Of a stretch of 64,000 nt of DNA, positions 25,901 through 34,145 are shown piece after piece. The stretch's first letter is position 1, and each line of letters begins with the position of its first letter. Source of the DNA: Sphaerisporangium fuscum (GTDB lineage Bacteria > Actinomycetota > Actinomycetes > Streptosporangiales > Streptosporangiaceae). The notes under the pieces were generated by a model. It was not told the origin of the DNA. It saw only the letters and a list, made by a program, of their open reading frames with translations, and did no database searches. The DNA lies in NCBI RefSeq assembly GCF_018531465.1, contig NZ_JAHDTF010000023.1, positions 124,001 to 188,000 of the forward strand, read 5' to 3'. The position numbers and the translations under genes were made by a program.

Positions 25901-26142
25901 GCCACCGGGTGGCGCTTCTCGGCCGACTGCCACGAGTAGTACGCGCCGCCGTACCCGACGAAGACCCACAGCGGCAGTCCCACGTCCGGTCGGTGCACCA
26001 GCAGCGCGGGCATGGACGCGCGCAGTTCGGCGCGGAGGCCGAGTCGGGACAGGCACTCGCGGAGCCGCTGGAGTTTGGCGCCCTCGTCGAGCATCTCGGC
26101 CGTGGCGCCGCCGGCCGCCTCCTGTACGGAGATCGAGTCCAT
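25843..26142 (-). CDS. Small conserved hypothetical protein with amplified 3' end
   Basis: A 99-residue soluble protein: MDSISVQEAAGG at the start, a helical middle (KLQRLRECLSRLGLRAELRA), then LPLWVFVGYGGAYYSWQSAE and the C-terminal helix VAGAALALAEYIRGRVF. Similar small proteins occur in actinomycetes without known function. The start ATG at 26142 has GGGAGGGCAGAGGC upstream. The last codons and stop are repeated three more times beyond the gene. If the true stop were read through or lost by slippage within the hexamers, the protein would gain copies of its C-terminal helix. Function unknown. Confidence 0.7.
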   Translation of the reverse strand: MDSISVQEAAGGATAEMLDEGAKLQRLRECLSRLGLRAELRASMPALLVHRPDVGLPLWVFVGYGGAYYSWQSAEKRHPVADVAGAALALAEYIRGRVF

Positions 26143-26371
26143 GCCTCTGCCCTCCCACCCTTGGTGCCGGCCGGGACGTCCACCGGCCGGTGTGGATCCG
26201 CACACCTCGCACCAAGCGACGTACCGCCTCTTATTGCCTGATTCCAGACAAACACCGCACCCGGCGGGAGCGAGACCCCAGTCGCGCCCCTCACCACGCC
26301 CGCCCGGTCCCCCTAGGCCCACCATCCGCGGTCCACCAGCCACGTCACGTCGTCCCAGGACAAAGGGGAGG
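26143..26371. other. Divergent intergenic region before the T-box promoter
   Basis: About 230 bases with no gene recognised. It should hold the promoter of the minus-strand small gene and the upstream part of the aspartyl-tRNA synthetase promoter. Confidence 0.4.
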
Positions 26372-26377
26372 TACAAT
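26372..26377 (+). promoter_or_regulatory. -10 box of the T-box/aspS transcript
   Basis: TACAAT about seven bases before the predicted start of the T-box RNA (near 26384). The -35 region (GGACAA around 26357) is weak. Its distance to the first base-paired element of the T-box supports the call. Confidence 0.5.
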
Positions 26378-26383
26378 CGCCGC

Positions 26384-26651
26384 AACGCGATGACGGAGAC
26401 GAGTAGTCCCGGGGTCACGCGAGCCAGAGAGCCGCCGGTAGCTGTGAAAGCGGCCTCGCGTCCCGACGACGAAGACCCTCCTGAGCGCGGGGAGGAACGG
26501 CGGCGCGCGCCCGCCCAATGCCCCGCCGGCCGGCCCCCGTGATCGGGCCGTTCGAGGCCGCCGCCCAGGCGGCGGCGAAAGCGCGGTGGCACCGGGAGCT
26601 CCCTTCTCCCCCGCGCTCCCAAGGGATCGCTCATATTCCACCTGGAGTGTG
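26384..26651 (+). ncRNA. T-box leader, Asp (GAC) specifier
   Basis: Reads as a full-length T-box. Stem I: base pairs CGCG (26386-26389) with CGCG (26486-26489); kink-turn AUGA (26390-26393) opposite UGAG (26482-26485); GGAG (26395-26398) with CUCC (26478-26481). The specifier loop has AGUA (26402-26405) opposite GAA (26471-26473), followed by the specifier GAC (26474-26476) and one spacer base. Above it CGGGG/UCCCG and CGCGAG/CUCGCG pair, then AGAGAG and a GCCG/CGGC apical stem. A 9 bp hairpin (26557-26576) precedes the T-box sequence GCGGUGGCACCG, with bulge UGGC (26587-26590) complementary to GCCA, fitting tRNA-Asp (discriminator G). No U-rich terminator is seen, so control is probably translational. 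Confidence 0.85.
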
Positions 26652-27953
26652 ATGATCTCTCGTATCCTCGCCGCCGACCTGCCGAGGCACGTCGGCGGCC
26701 GCGTCCGTCTCGCCGGCTGGCTGCATCGCCGCCGCGAGCTGAAATCCGTGTCCTTCCTGGTACTCCGCGACCGCTCCGGACTCGCGCAGATCGTCCTGCG
26801 CGAGCAGGCCGAAGCCGGGGCCGCCGGGCCGCCCGAGGAGAGCGTCATCGAGGTCACCGGCACGGTGGCCGCGAGCGCGCAGGCCCCCGGCGGGGCCGAG
26901 CTCGTCGACCCGGTGATCGAGGTGCTCTCCACGGCCGCCGAGCCGCCGCCGTTCGACCTGTACCGGCCGGTGGTCGGCGGCACGCTGCCCACGGTCCTCG
27001 ACCACGCGCCGGTCGCGCTGCGGCACCCCCGGCTCCGGGCGCCGTTCGAGATCGCCGCCGCGGGAGTGGCCGGCTTCCGCGCCGCGCTCGACGGGCTGGG
27101 CTTCGTGGAGACCTCCACGCCGAAGATCGTCGCCTCGGCGACGGAGTCGGGCGCCAACGTCTTCGGCATCGACTACTTCGGCAGGCCCGCCTTCCTCGCC
27201 CAGTCGCCGCAGTTCTTCAAGCAGGCGCTGGTCGGGGTCTTCGAGCGGGTGTACGAGGTGGGGCCGGTCTTCCGGGCGGAGCCGCACGACACCGCCCGCC
27301 ATCTCGCCCAGTACACCAGCCTGGACGCCGAGCTGGGCTTCATCGACGACCACCGTGACGTCATGGCGGTGCTGACCAGGGCGATCGCCGGCATGCACGC
27401 CGCCGTCGCCGAGCGGGCCGGGGACGGCGTCCGCCTGCTGGGCCTCGACGTCCCCGAGGTGCCGGACGAGATACCGTCCATCCACTTCGCCGACGCGCAG
27501 GAACTGCTGGCCCGGCACACCGGGGAGGACCCGCGCGGCGAACCCGACCTGGCCCCCGCGCACGAGCGGTGGCTCGGCGAGTGGGCGCTGCGCGAGCACG
27601 GGTCGGCGTTCGTGTTCGTCACGGGATATCCCATGGTGAAACGGCCGTTCTACACCCATCCGGACCCGGAACGCCCGCAGTACTCGCGCAGCTTCGACCT
27701 GCTGTTCCGCGGCCTGGAGCTCGTCACGGGAGGTCAGCGGCTGCACCGGCACGCCGACTACCTGGCGGCGCTCGCCGCGCGGGGTGAGGACCCGGAGGCC
27801 TACAAGGGGTACCTGTCGGCCTTCGCCCACGGCATGCCGCCGCACGGCGGTTTCGCCATCGGCCTCGAACGCTGGACGTCCCGCCTGACCGGCGCCGCCA
27901 ACGTCCGCGAGACCACCCTCTTCCCGCGCGACCTGCACCGGCTCAGCCCGTAG
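26652..27953 (+). CDS. aspS: Aspartyl-tRNA synthetase, archaeal/eukaryotic type
   Basis: A 433-residue class IIb synthetase of the compact archaeal type, without the GAD insertion of standard bacterial AspRS (about 590 residues). OB-fold anticodon domain (about 15-110: VRLAGWLHRRRELKSVSFLV), QSPQ at 184-187 in FLAQSPQFFKQALV, motif 2 FRAE (207-210) with RHLAQYTSLDAELGF, and motif 3 GFAIGLERWTSRLTG near residue 400. It charges tRNA-Asp, and may be non-discriminating and also charge tRNA-Asn. The start is the ATG at 26652 behind GGAG; the longer open frame runs through the T-box. The upstream T-box should raise expression when Asp-tRNA is uncharged. Probably a second AspRS in this genome; inferred. 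Confidence 0.88.
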   Translation: MISRILAADLPRHVGGRVRLAGWLHRRRELKSVSFLVLRDRSGLAQIVLREQAEAGAAGPPEESVIEVTGTVAASAQAPGGAELVDPVIEVLSTAAEPPPFDLYRPVVGGTLPTVLDHAPVALRHPRLRAPFEIAAAGVAGFRAALDGLGFVETSTPKIVASATESGANVFGIDYFGRPAFLAQSPQFFKQALVGVFERVYEVGPVFRAEPHDTARHLAQYTSLDAELGFIDDHRDVMAVLTRAIAGMHAAVAERAGDGVRLLGLDVPEVPDEIPSIHFADAQELLARHTGEDPRGEPDLAPAHERWLGEWALREHGSAFVFVTGYPMVKRPFYTHPDPERPQYSRSFDLLFRGLELVTGGQRLHRHADYLAALAARGEDPEAYKGYLSAFAHGMPPHGGFAIGLERWTSRLTGAANVRETTLFPRDLHRLSP

Positions 27954-27963
27954 TCAGGCGGAC

Positions 27964-27999
27964 CCGTCCGGTGCCGGGAGCGTTTCCGGCACCGGACGG
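27964..27999 (+). terminator. Hairpin terminator after aspS
   Basis: Perfect 14 bp stem CCGTCCGGTGCCGG / CCGGCACCGGACGG with an 8-base loop, 10 bases after the aspS stop. Confidence 0.85.
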
Positions 28000-28020
28000 A
28001 ACGGGGTTTCGGGTGTGGTG

Positions 28021-28026
28021 TTGAAT
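28021..28026 (+). promoter_or_regulatory. -10 box of the leaderless epimerase gene
   Basis: TTGAAT lies six bases before the GTG start at 28033; no ribosome-binding site is present. Confidence 0.45.
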
Positions 28027-28032
28027 TGGCGG

Positions 28033-28947
28033 GTGACGACTATCGCGCCCACAGGGGTCCAGCATGCCATCGCGGCCGGCGGCTTCGAGGCCGTCGTCAC
28101 CGAGGTCGGCGCGGGCCTGCGCAGCCTGACCCACGAAGGCCGTCCGCTCGTCGTCGGCTATCCCGAGGACAGCGGCCCCGTCGGCTCCGCCGGGCTGCCG
28201 CTGCTCCCCTGGCCGAACAGGATCAAGGACGGCCGGTACGTCTTCGACGGCGAGGAGCGGCAGCTGGCGCTGACCGAGCCCAAGACGGGCAACGCCGCGC
28301 ACGGCTTCACCCGTACCCTGCCCTGGCGGGTGCTGTCGGCCGACGAGTCCTCGGTACGGCTCGGCCTGCGGCTGTTCCCGCAGATGGGCTACCCGCACAT
28401 CCTCGACTTCACCGTCTCCTACGCCCTCGGCGCGGCCGGGCTGGAGGTCGAGGTCACGGCGGAGAACGCCGGCGGCACCGACGCCCCCTACGGCTACGGC
28501 GCCCACCCGTACCTCACACTCGGCGGGCCGCTGGAGGAGGCGGTGCTGGAGCTTCCGGCGAGCCGGTGGCTGGAGGTGGACGACCGCAAGATCCCGACCG
28601 GCAGGCGCGAGGTCGAGGGCACCGAGTACGACTTCCGCGGCCCGCGCGCGATCGGCGGGACGTCGCTCGACACCGCGTTCACCGGCCTGACGCGCGACGG
28701 CGACGGGCTCGTCCGCGTCCGGCTGACCGGCGCGGACGACGGCCGGGGTGTCGAACTGTGGGCCGGCGTGGGCATCGAGTGGCTCCAGCTCTTCACCGGC
28801 GACACCCTCGCCGGGCCGTACCGGCGCAGGGGGCTCGCGGTCGAGCCCATGACCTGCCCGCCCAACGCCTTCCAGACCGGTGAGGACGTCATCCGCCTCG
28901 CGCCCGGCGAACGCGCCACCCACCGCTGGGGCATCGCCCCGCTCTGA
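28033..28947 (+). CDS. Aldose 1-epimerase family protein
   Basis: A 304-residue beta-sandwich protein of the galactose mutarotase family. Landmarks are GLPLLPWPNRIKDGRYVFDG (the N-R substrate-binding motif), NAAHGFTRTLPW with the first histidine, YGYGAHPYLTLGG with the second, and GIEWLQLFTGD plus LAVEPMTCPPNAF with the catalytic-type glutamate. It interconverts alpha and beta anomers of hexoses or acts on a related sugar. GTG start at 28033, directly after a -10 box. No sugar operon neighbours; GH65 and beta-phosphoglucomutase genes lie 30 kb away. Confidence 0.88.
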   Translation: MTTIAPTGVQHAIAAGGFEAVVTEVGAGLRSLTHEGRPLVVGYPEDSGPVGSAGLPLLPWPNRIKDGRYVFDGEERQLALTEPKTGNAAHGFTRTLPWRVLSADESSVRLGLRLFPQMGYPHILDFTVSYALGAAGLEVEVTAENAGGTDAPYGYGAHPYLTLGGPLEEAVLELPASRWLEVDDRKIPTGRREVEGTEYDFRGPRAIGGTSLDTAFTGLTRDGDGLVRVRLTGADDGRGVELWAGVGIEWLQLFTGDTLAGPYRRRGLAVEPMTCPPNAFQTGEDVIRLAPGERATHRWGIAPL

Positions 28948-29037
28948 GCACCGGCGGCGCCGGGCCCGATGTGGCTCAGCCCCTCCAACCGCACCGTGAG
29001 GGCACGCGAGGAGGGGCTGCGGCGAGCGTGAGGCGCA

Positions 29038-29511
29038 CTACTTCTGCGCGCTCACGAGCTCGAGCGGGTCGCTCGGCGCGTCGGCCTTGGCCTTCTCCAT
29101 CCGCTCGCCGATCTCCTGCAGCTTCTTGCGGCCCATGGCCTCCCGCACCTGCGGGAACCACTCCTGCTCCTCTTCCTCGACGTGGTGGCGGACGTTCTCG
29201 ATCAGGACGGTGACCTTGGCGTCGTACCGCTCGTCCGCGGGGTCGAGCTTCCTCAGCTCCGACAGCATCCACACCACGACGTGGTGCTCCTCCACACTCT
29301 CCAGCACGTGGTCGTCGGTCTCCGGGACCTCCTCGCGTGCCATCGGGTAGAAGATCTGCTCCTCGATGTAGGCGTGGGTGGTGAGCTCGTGGATGATCTG
29401 CTCGACGATCTTCCGCTTCTCGTCGCGAGCGTCCTCGCCGGCCTTCTCGAACTGCTTGAACAGCTTCTCGACGGTCTTGTGGTCCTCTTTCAGGAGCACG
29501 ATGGCGTCCAT
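29038..29511 (-). CDS. Hemerythrin HHE-domain protein
   Basis: A 157-residue four-helix bundle with the hemerythrin pattern. His11 (LLKEDHKTVEKLF), His41 and His46 with Glu50 (IIHELTTHAYIEEQIF), a His-His pair in VEEHHVVVWMLSEL and a later IENVRHHVEEEEQEWF supply the di-iron ligands. The protein is soluble and acidic. Such proteins bind O2 or NO or act in iron and stress responses. ATG at 29511 with GGAGG nine bases upstream. It diverges from an alcohol dehydrogenase gene (29627), and the short gap probably holds both promoters. Confidence 0.9.
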   Translation of the reverse strand: MDAIVLLKEDHKTVEKLFKQFEKAGEDARDEKRKIVEQIIHELTTHAYIEEQIFYPMAREEVPETDDHVLESVEEHHVVVWMLSELRKLDPADERYDAKVTVLIENVRHHVEEEEQEWFPQVREAMGRKKLQEIGERMEKAKADAPSDPLELVSAQK

Positions 29512-29626
29512 GGGCGGCAGCCTCCTCCGTGTGTCGTTCCGGCACTCCACCGCTTCCTCCTGACAGGGATTTAAACCCGCTGGCCTGCGCCTTCGGCCGG
29601 TGGACCCGGCGTGTGACCATGGAGGC

Positions 29627-30643
29627 ATGGCGGAGACGATGGCCGCGTGGGTGGTGGGCCGCCCCGGTCCCGTGGCGACGCGGCCCCTGGAGCGCGTACG
29701 GCTGCCCGTGCCCGAGCCCGGCCCGGGAGAGGTGCTCGTCAAGGTCGAGATGTGCGCGGTCTGCCGCACCGACCTGCATCTGGCGGAGGGCGATCTCGCC
29801 CCCAGGAGGCCCGGCACCGTCCCCGGGCACGAGGTGGTCGGCCGGGTGGTGGCCAGGGGTCCCGGGGCCGACCTGCTGGAGGAGGGCACGCGGGTCGGGG
29901 TGGCGTGGCTGCGCTCCACCTGCGGCCAGTGCCGCTACTGCCTGCGCGGGGCGGAGAACCTGTGCCCTTCCTCGCGCTACACCGGCTGGGACGCCGACGG
30001 CGGGTACGCCGAGTACACCACGGCGCTGGAGGACTACGTCTACGAACTGCCGGAGGAGTACCCGGCCGAGAAGCTCGCCCCGCTGCTGTGCGCGGGCATC
30101 ATCGGCTACCGCGCCCTCGTGCGGGCCGGCCTGCCGCCCGGCGGCCGGCTCGGCATCTACGGCTTCGGGGCCTCGGCGCACCTCACCGCCCAGGTCGCGC
30201 TCGCCGAGGGCGCCACGGTGCACGTGCTCACCCGCTCACAGGACGCGCGGCGGCTGGCGCTGGAGCTGGGCGCGGCGTCGGCGCGGGGCGCCTACGACCC
30301 CCCGCCCGAGCCACTGGACTCGGCGATCCTGTTCGCGCCCGTCGGCGACCTCGTGCCCGTCGCCCTCACGGCCCTGGACCGGGGCGGCACGCTGGCGATC
30401 GCGGGGATCCACCTGAGCGACGTCCCTTCGCTGAACTACGAGCGCGAGCTGTTCTACGAGCGCGAGCTGCGGAGCGTGACCGCCAACACCCGTGCCGACG
30501 GCCGCGCGTTCCTCGACATCACCGCCCGGCATCCCCTCAGCGTCACCACCACGCCGTACCCCTTCGACCGGGCGGACGAGGCGCTGGCGGACCTCGCGGC
30601 CGACCGGGTGAACGGCGCCGCCGTCCTCCACATCGGCGGATGA
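29627..30643 (+). CDS. Zinc-dependent alcohol dehydrogenase family protein
   Basis: A 338-residue medium-chain dehydrogenase. Catalytic zinc ligands Cys46 (AVCRTDLH) and His68 (GHEVVGRV), and the four structural zinc cysteines 99, 102, 105 and 113 (STCGQCRYCLRGAENLC), are all present. The Rossmann fold is seen at RLGIYGFGASAHLTAQVALA, with GFGASA in place of the usual GxGxxG. It belongs to the AdhP-like branch of zinc-binding alcohol dehydrogenases. Two ATGs compete as start (29627 and 29639) because GGAGG and GGAG overlap them. Convergent with the next gene, 4 bases apart. Confidence 0.88.
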   Translation: MAETMAAWVVGRPGPVATRPLERVRLPVPEPGPGEVLVKVEMCAVCRTDLHLAEGDLAPRRPGTVPGHEVVGRVVARGPGADLLEEGTRVGVAWLRSTCGQCRYCLRGAENLCPSSRYTGWDADGGYAEYTTALEDYVYELPEEYPAEKLAPLLCAGIIGYRALVRAGLPPGGRLGIYGFGASAHLTAQVALAEGATVHVLTRSQDARRLALELGAASARGAYDPPPEPLDSAILFAPVGDLVPVALTALDRGGTLAIAGIHLSDVPSLNYERELFYERELRSVTANTRADGRAFLDITARHPLSVTTTPYPFDRADEALADLAADRVNGAAVLHIGG

Positions 30644-30647
30644 GGGA

Positions 30648-31511
30648 TCAGGGGCGGGGTGTGCGTGCGGCGCGGACGAGTTCCACGACGGCGGCGATGT
30701 CGGCGTCGCGCCAGCTCGCGCCGGCCGCCTCCTGGTAGCGCCGCTGGACGAGCCGGGCGATGGGCAGCGGAAGACCGTTCGACTCCGCCACCTCGGCGAA
30801 CAGGCGCACGTCCTTGGCGCCGAGGTGGGTGGAGAACCAGCCCTGGTGGTCGCCGCCGAGGATGTCGTCCAGCCGGTTGCGCAGGCCCGGGGGGACGGTG
30901 GGCAGGGTGAACAGCAGCTCCCGCAGGAGGTTCCTGTCGAGGCCGGCCGCCTCGGCGGTGGCGACGGCCTCGGCCACCACCGCGATGCCGGACATCAACA
31001 GGTAGTTGTTGAGCAGCTTGAACGCCGTCGCGCCGCCGGGGTCCTCGCCGCAGTACCAGTGGGCGGAGAAGATCGTCGACCAGATCGGCTCCAGCCGGTC
31101 GACCAGCGCCCGGTCGCCGCCCAGCAGGCCGGACGCCGTGCCGTCCAGGACGGCCTGCGGCGCGCCCATGATCGGCGCGCTGACGAACCGCCGTCCGGGG
31201 ATCATGTCCTGGAGGCGGCGGGAGGTGTCCGGGGAGACCGTGCTCATGTCGGCCACGACGGCCGCGCTTCCGGGCCCGCTCAGGCGCTCCACCACGTCCA
31301 GGACCGCGCGGTCGTCGGCCAGGGACATCAGCGCGACCTCGGCCTCCCGGGTGGCCTGCGCCGGCGAGGACGCCTCGGCGGCTCCCGCCTCGACCAGTTC
31401 GGCCGCCCTGCCCGGCGTCCGGTTCCAGACGATCACCTCGTGCCCGTGGGCGAGCAACCGCCCGGCCAGCGCGCGGCCCATGGCGCCCATTCCCAGCACG
31501 GCTGTGCGCAC
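30648..31511 (-). CDS. NAD(P)-dependent oxidoreductase, 3-hydroxyisobutyrate dehydrogenase family
   Basis: A 287-residue beta-hydroxyacid dehydrogenase. N-terminal nucleotide-binding motif AVLGMGAMGRALAGRLL (GxGxxG at 7-12) and VIVWNRTPGRAAEL (Arg after the second strand suggests NADPH). Substrate loop VVADMSTVSPDTSR, then APIMGAPQAVLDGTAS and the catalytic-lysine region ATAFKLLNNYLL. Chosen start is the GTG at 31511 behind AAAGGGGAGGG; an ATG at 31541 lacks a ribosome-binding site. Might be an imine reductase-like member; the substrate is open. Confidence 0.87.
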   Translation of the reverse strand: MRTAVLGMGAMGRALAGRLLAHGHEVIVWNRTPGRAAELVEAGAAEASSPAQATREAEVALMSLADDRAVLDVVERLSGPGSAAVVADMSTVSPDTSRRLQDMIPGRRFVSAPIMGAPQAVLDGTASGLLGGDRALVDRLEPIWSTIFSAHWYCGEDPGGATAFKLLNNYLLMSGIAVVAEAVATAEAAGLDRNLLRELLFTLPTVPPGLRNRLDDILGGDHQGWFSTHLGAKDVRLFAEVAESNGLPLPIARLVQRRYQEAAGASWRDADIAAVVELVRAARTPRP

Positions 31512-31582
31512 AGCCCTCCCCTTTCGCGACGACTCTCCCATTGTCGCCGGTCTCCGGGGCCGCGCCGGGAGCGGGCTTCCCC

Positions 31583-32428
31583 TCAGCGCTTGCGGGCGAC
31601 GCCGCCGACGTAGGTGTAGTACGTCGGGCTGACCTCGAAGGTCTCGTCCGGGCCCGGCCGCCACTCGGCCAGCGGTACGAGGCCGGGTTCCAGCAGTTCG
31701 AAGTCGCCGAAGAAGGCGAGCAGCTCGTCGCGGGTCCGCCAGCGTCCCGTGCCCAGGTGCTCGTTGAAGAGCTTCTCCGCCGCGAGCGCCTGCCGGGCCG
31801 CCTCCGGGTGCTCGTCCCCCGGATTGAAGAAGTTCGACTGGGCCACGAAGCTCCCCGGGGGGAGCGCCTCGCGCAGCACCGCGACGACGCCCGCCGGGTC
31901 CTCGTCGTCGTTCAGGTGGTGCAGGATGCTGAACAGCAGCAGGCCGATCGGCTCGCCGAAGTCGATGAACTCCTGCACCCTCGGATGGCCGAGGATCTCC
32001 CGCGGCTCGCGGACGTCGGCCTCGACCACGGTCGTGGTGCCGTTGGTGGCGAGCAACGCCCTGGCGTGGGCGAGGACCATGCGGTCGTTGTCCACGTAGA
32101 CCACCCGCGCGTCGGGGTCCACCTCCTGAACGATCTCGTGCACGTTCCCCTGCGTGGGCAGTCCGGACCCGAGATCGAGGAACTGCCGGACGCCCTCCTC
32201 CGCGGCGAGGTGGCGCACCACGCGCCGCAGGAACCGCCGGTTGGCGAGACCGGCCCCTCTGGCGTCCGGGGCTATCCGGAACGCCTTCTCCGCCATCTCG
32301 CGGTCGGCGGCGAAATTGTCCTTGCCGCCGATCATGTAGTCGTAGACGCGTGAAATGCTCGGCCTGGAGGTGTCGATCTCCGGCGATAATCGATCGCCTC
32401 GGTCCCTCTCCCAGCCCCGTTGAGACAT
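31583..32428 (-). CDS. SAM-dependent methyltransferase, DUF574 (SAMT) family
   Basis: A 281-residue protein of the actinomycete-specific S-adenosyl methyltransferase family (PF04672 type). It starts with DTSRPSISRVYDYMIGGKDN, typical of the family, then the SAM site FLDLGSGLPTQGNVHEI, VVYVDNDRMVLAHAR and LLLFSILHHLNDDED. The ATG at 32428 with GAGGG five bases upstream is preferred to one 12 bases further up. These proteins are very common in Streptomyces and Streptosporangiaceae, often many copies per genome, with unknown substrates. Confidence 0.9.
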   Translation of the reverse strand: MSQRGWERDRGDRLSPEIDTSRPSISRVYDYMIGGKDNFAADREMAEKAFRIAPDARGAGLANRRFLRRVVRHLAAEEGVRQFLDLGSGLPTQGNVHEIVQEVDPDARVVYVDNDRMVLAHARALLATNGTTTVVEADVREPREILGHPRVQEFIDFGEPIGLLLFSILHHLNDDEDPAGVVAVLREALPPGSFVAQSNFFNPGDEHPEAARQALAAEKLFNEHLGTGRWRTRDELLAFFGDFELLEPGLVPLAEWRPGPDETFEVSPTYYTYVGGVARKR

Positions 32429-32555
32429 ACCGGCCCTCACCCTGCTAGATCACCGATAGGGCGAATGGTAACCGCCGGATCGTAGAAAACGGGGAAATGG
32501 CAGGCCGCCATTCCATAACGCCTGACACCGCTAATTTGGGTGAAATTTCATGAAA

Positions 32556-33008
32556 TCAGGGAGTGGCTATCGGAGCGATGCTCTTCATGGCCTCTTTGAG
32601 CACCAGCGCCTCCTGGTCCAGCAGGCGGCGGTTCCTGGGCTCGCAGTCGGCGTCGAAGACCACGTTGTCCCCCTCGAACCGGGGGAAGACGTGGATATGG
32701 GTGTGGAAGACCTCCTGGAGGGCGGCCTCGCCGTCGCCGAGCCAGACGTTCACGCCCTCGCACCGCAGCCCGCAGCGCCGCAGCCCGCGCGCCACCCTGC
32801 GGGCCACGCACCACATGTGGGCCCCCACCTCGTCGTCGAGGTCCTCGAGCCCGCTGGCATGGGTCCGAGACACCACCACGGCGTGTCCGGGGTTCACCGG
32901 ATTGCCGTTCATGATCACTATGACCACGTCGTCCCTGAAGGCCACACTGGCTTCCGTCCGGCCTTCGACGACGTCGCAGAAGACGCAAGGGTCGCCTGAG
33001 GTGTCCAT
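32556..33008 (-). CDS. HIT-family nucleotide-binding protein
   Basis: A 150-residue histidine-triad protein. Zinc cysteines Cys8 and Cys11 (DPCVFCDVVEG), the early strand VVIVIMNGNPVNPGHAVVV and the triad His102-T-His104-I-His106 (EVFHTHIHVFPRF) are clear. The protein hydrolyses nucleotide phosphoramidates, dinucleoside polyphosphates or similar compounds in the cytoplasm. Start ATG at 33008 with GAGGAG ten bases upstream. Single gene on the minus strand behind a glycosyltransferase gene. Confidence 0.9.
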   Translation of the reverse strand: MDTSGDPCVFCDVVEGRTEASVAFRDDVVIVIMNGNPVNPGHAVVVSRTHASGLEDLDDEVGAHMWCVARRVARGLRRCGLRCEGVNVWLGDGEAALQEVFHTHIHVFPRFEGDNVVFDADCEPRNRRLLDQEALVLKEAMKSIAPIATP

Positions 33009-33106
33009 CGCCGAATGACTCCTCGCCCCGAACCGGCCACCCCTACCGAGATGGCCACACATCCCTTCGCTCACAGTATGTCGGGATCGCCGCCAATACC
33101 AGCAGG

Positions 33107-34048
33107 TCAGCGGCGCCCGGCCTCCACGAGCCGGGCCTCCGCCTCCACCGGCGGCGGGAGAAGGCGGCGGTCGTCCAGCGCCCGTGGCATCCGGCGCAGG
33201 GCCGCGAGCACGGCCCCCCGGGCGTCGCGATCCCGCACGGCGCGGACCGCCAGCCGTACGGTCTCCCGCAGCGCCACGCCGGACGGGCGGCGCAGCCAGA
33301 CGGTCAGCAGGGCGTTCCTCATCTCCGCCCGGCGCCTCTCCGGGACCGGCGCCCGCCGGGGCGACGGCTGGTGGACGGCGACCACCTCCGGGACGTAGCA
33401 GCGTTCCCACCCCAGGGCGGCCAGATCGTAGGCCAGCAGCCGCTCCTCCCCCGGGAAGAACAGCAGCGCGCTGAACCCGCCCGCCTCCAGGAACGCCTGA
33501 CGCCGGACCACCGACGCGCAGGCGAGGAAGCCGAGCACCGCGGGACCCGGCTGGCCCGCGTCGGTGAGCGGCGCGGCGCCGAGGGCCGCGTTGATGGGGT
33601 CGGAGGTGCGGTTCTCGCCCACCACGGTGTGGGCGGCGAGCAGCCCGAGACGCGGGTGGGCGTCGAACGTCTCCGCCGCCAGCGCGAGCGCACCGGGCTC
33701 CCACCAGGAGTCGTCGTCGCAGAAGGCGACGTACGGCGTGCCGGCGGCCATGACGCCGAGGTTCCGCGCGGGGGCGCCGAGGTTGCGGGACAGCCGGATC
33801 ACCTCGACGTCGGGGAACGTCTGCCGCACCGCGTCCGCCGAACCGTCCGCCGAGCCGTTGTCGACCACGACGACCGGCGGGCGTTCGGGCAGGGCCGCCA
33901 GCCGGCGCAGTGTCCGCAGGAGTTCCTCACGCCGGTCCCTGGTCGCGATCACCACGGTCACCGGGACCGCCGGGAGCGGGCCGTGGTCGTCCTCTTCCGG
34001 ATTCGTCCTGCCGGACAGGACGGAGCGGTCCCCGGCACGTGTCGACAC
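33107..34048 (-). CDS. Glycosyltransferase family 2
   Basis: A 313-residue GT-A glycosyltransferase. Nucleotide-sugar site: VTVVIATRDRREELLRTL at 30-47, VVVVDNGSADGSADAV, the AGTPYVAFCDDDSWWEP motif with the DDD metal-binding acids, and acceptor-side elements FFPGEERLLAYDLAALGWE. No transmembrane segment, so probably cytoplasmic. GTG start at 34048 behind AGGAGGGGAGC. The Arg-rich C-terminus may contact membranes. Acceptor unknown; mycofactocin- or rhamnosyl-type transferases share this form, but nothing nearby supports that. Confidence 0.87.
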   Translation of the reverse strand: MSTRAGDRSVLSGRTNPEEDDHGPLPAVPVTVVIATRDRREELLRTLRRLAALPERPPVVVVDNGSADGSADAVRQTFPDVEVIRLSRNLGAPARNLGVMAAGTPYVAFCDDDSWWEPGALALAAETFDAHPRLGLLAAHTVVGENRTSDPINAALGAAPLTDAGQPGPAVLGFLACASVVRRQAFLEAGGFSALLFFPGEERLLAYDLAALGWERCYVPEVVAVHQPSPRRAPVPERRRAEMRNALLTVWLRRPSGVALRETVRLAVRAVRDRDARGAVLAALRRMPRALDDRRLLPPPVEAEARLVEAGRR

Positions 34049-34145
34049 TGGCCTGCTCCCCTCCTGGCGCGCGAACGGTCTCCGCTGGCCTCCCCATAAC
34101 CGCCGGGAGTGGGGGGCAAACCTGCGCCGGAGGGCGCGCGAACGC

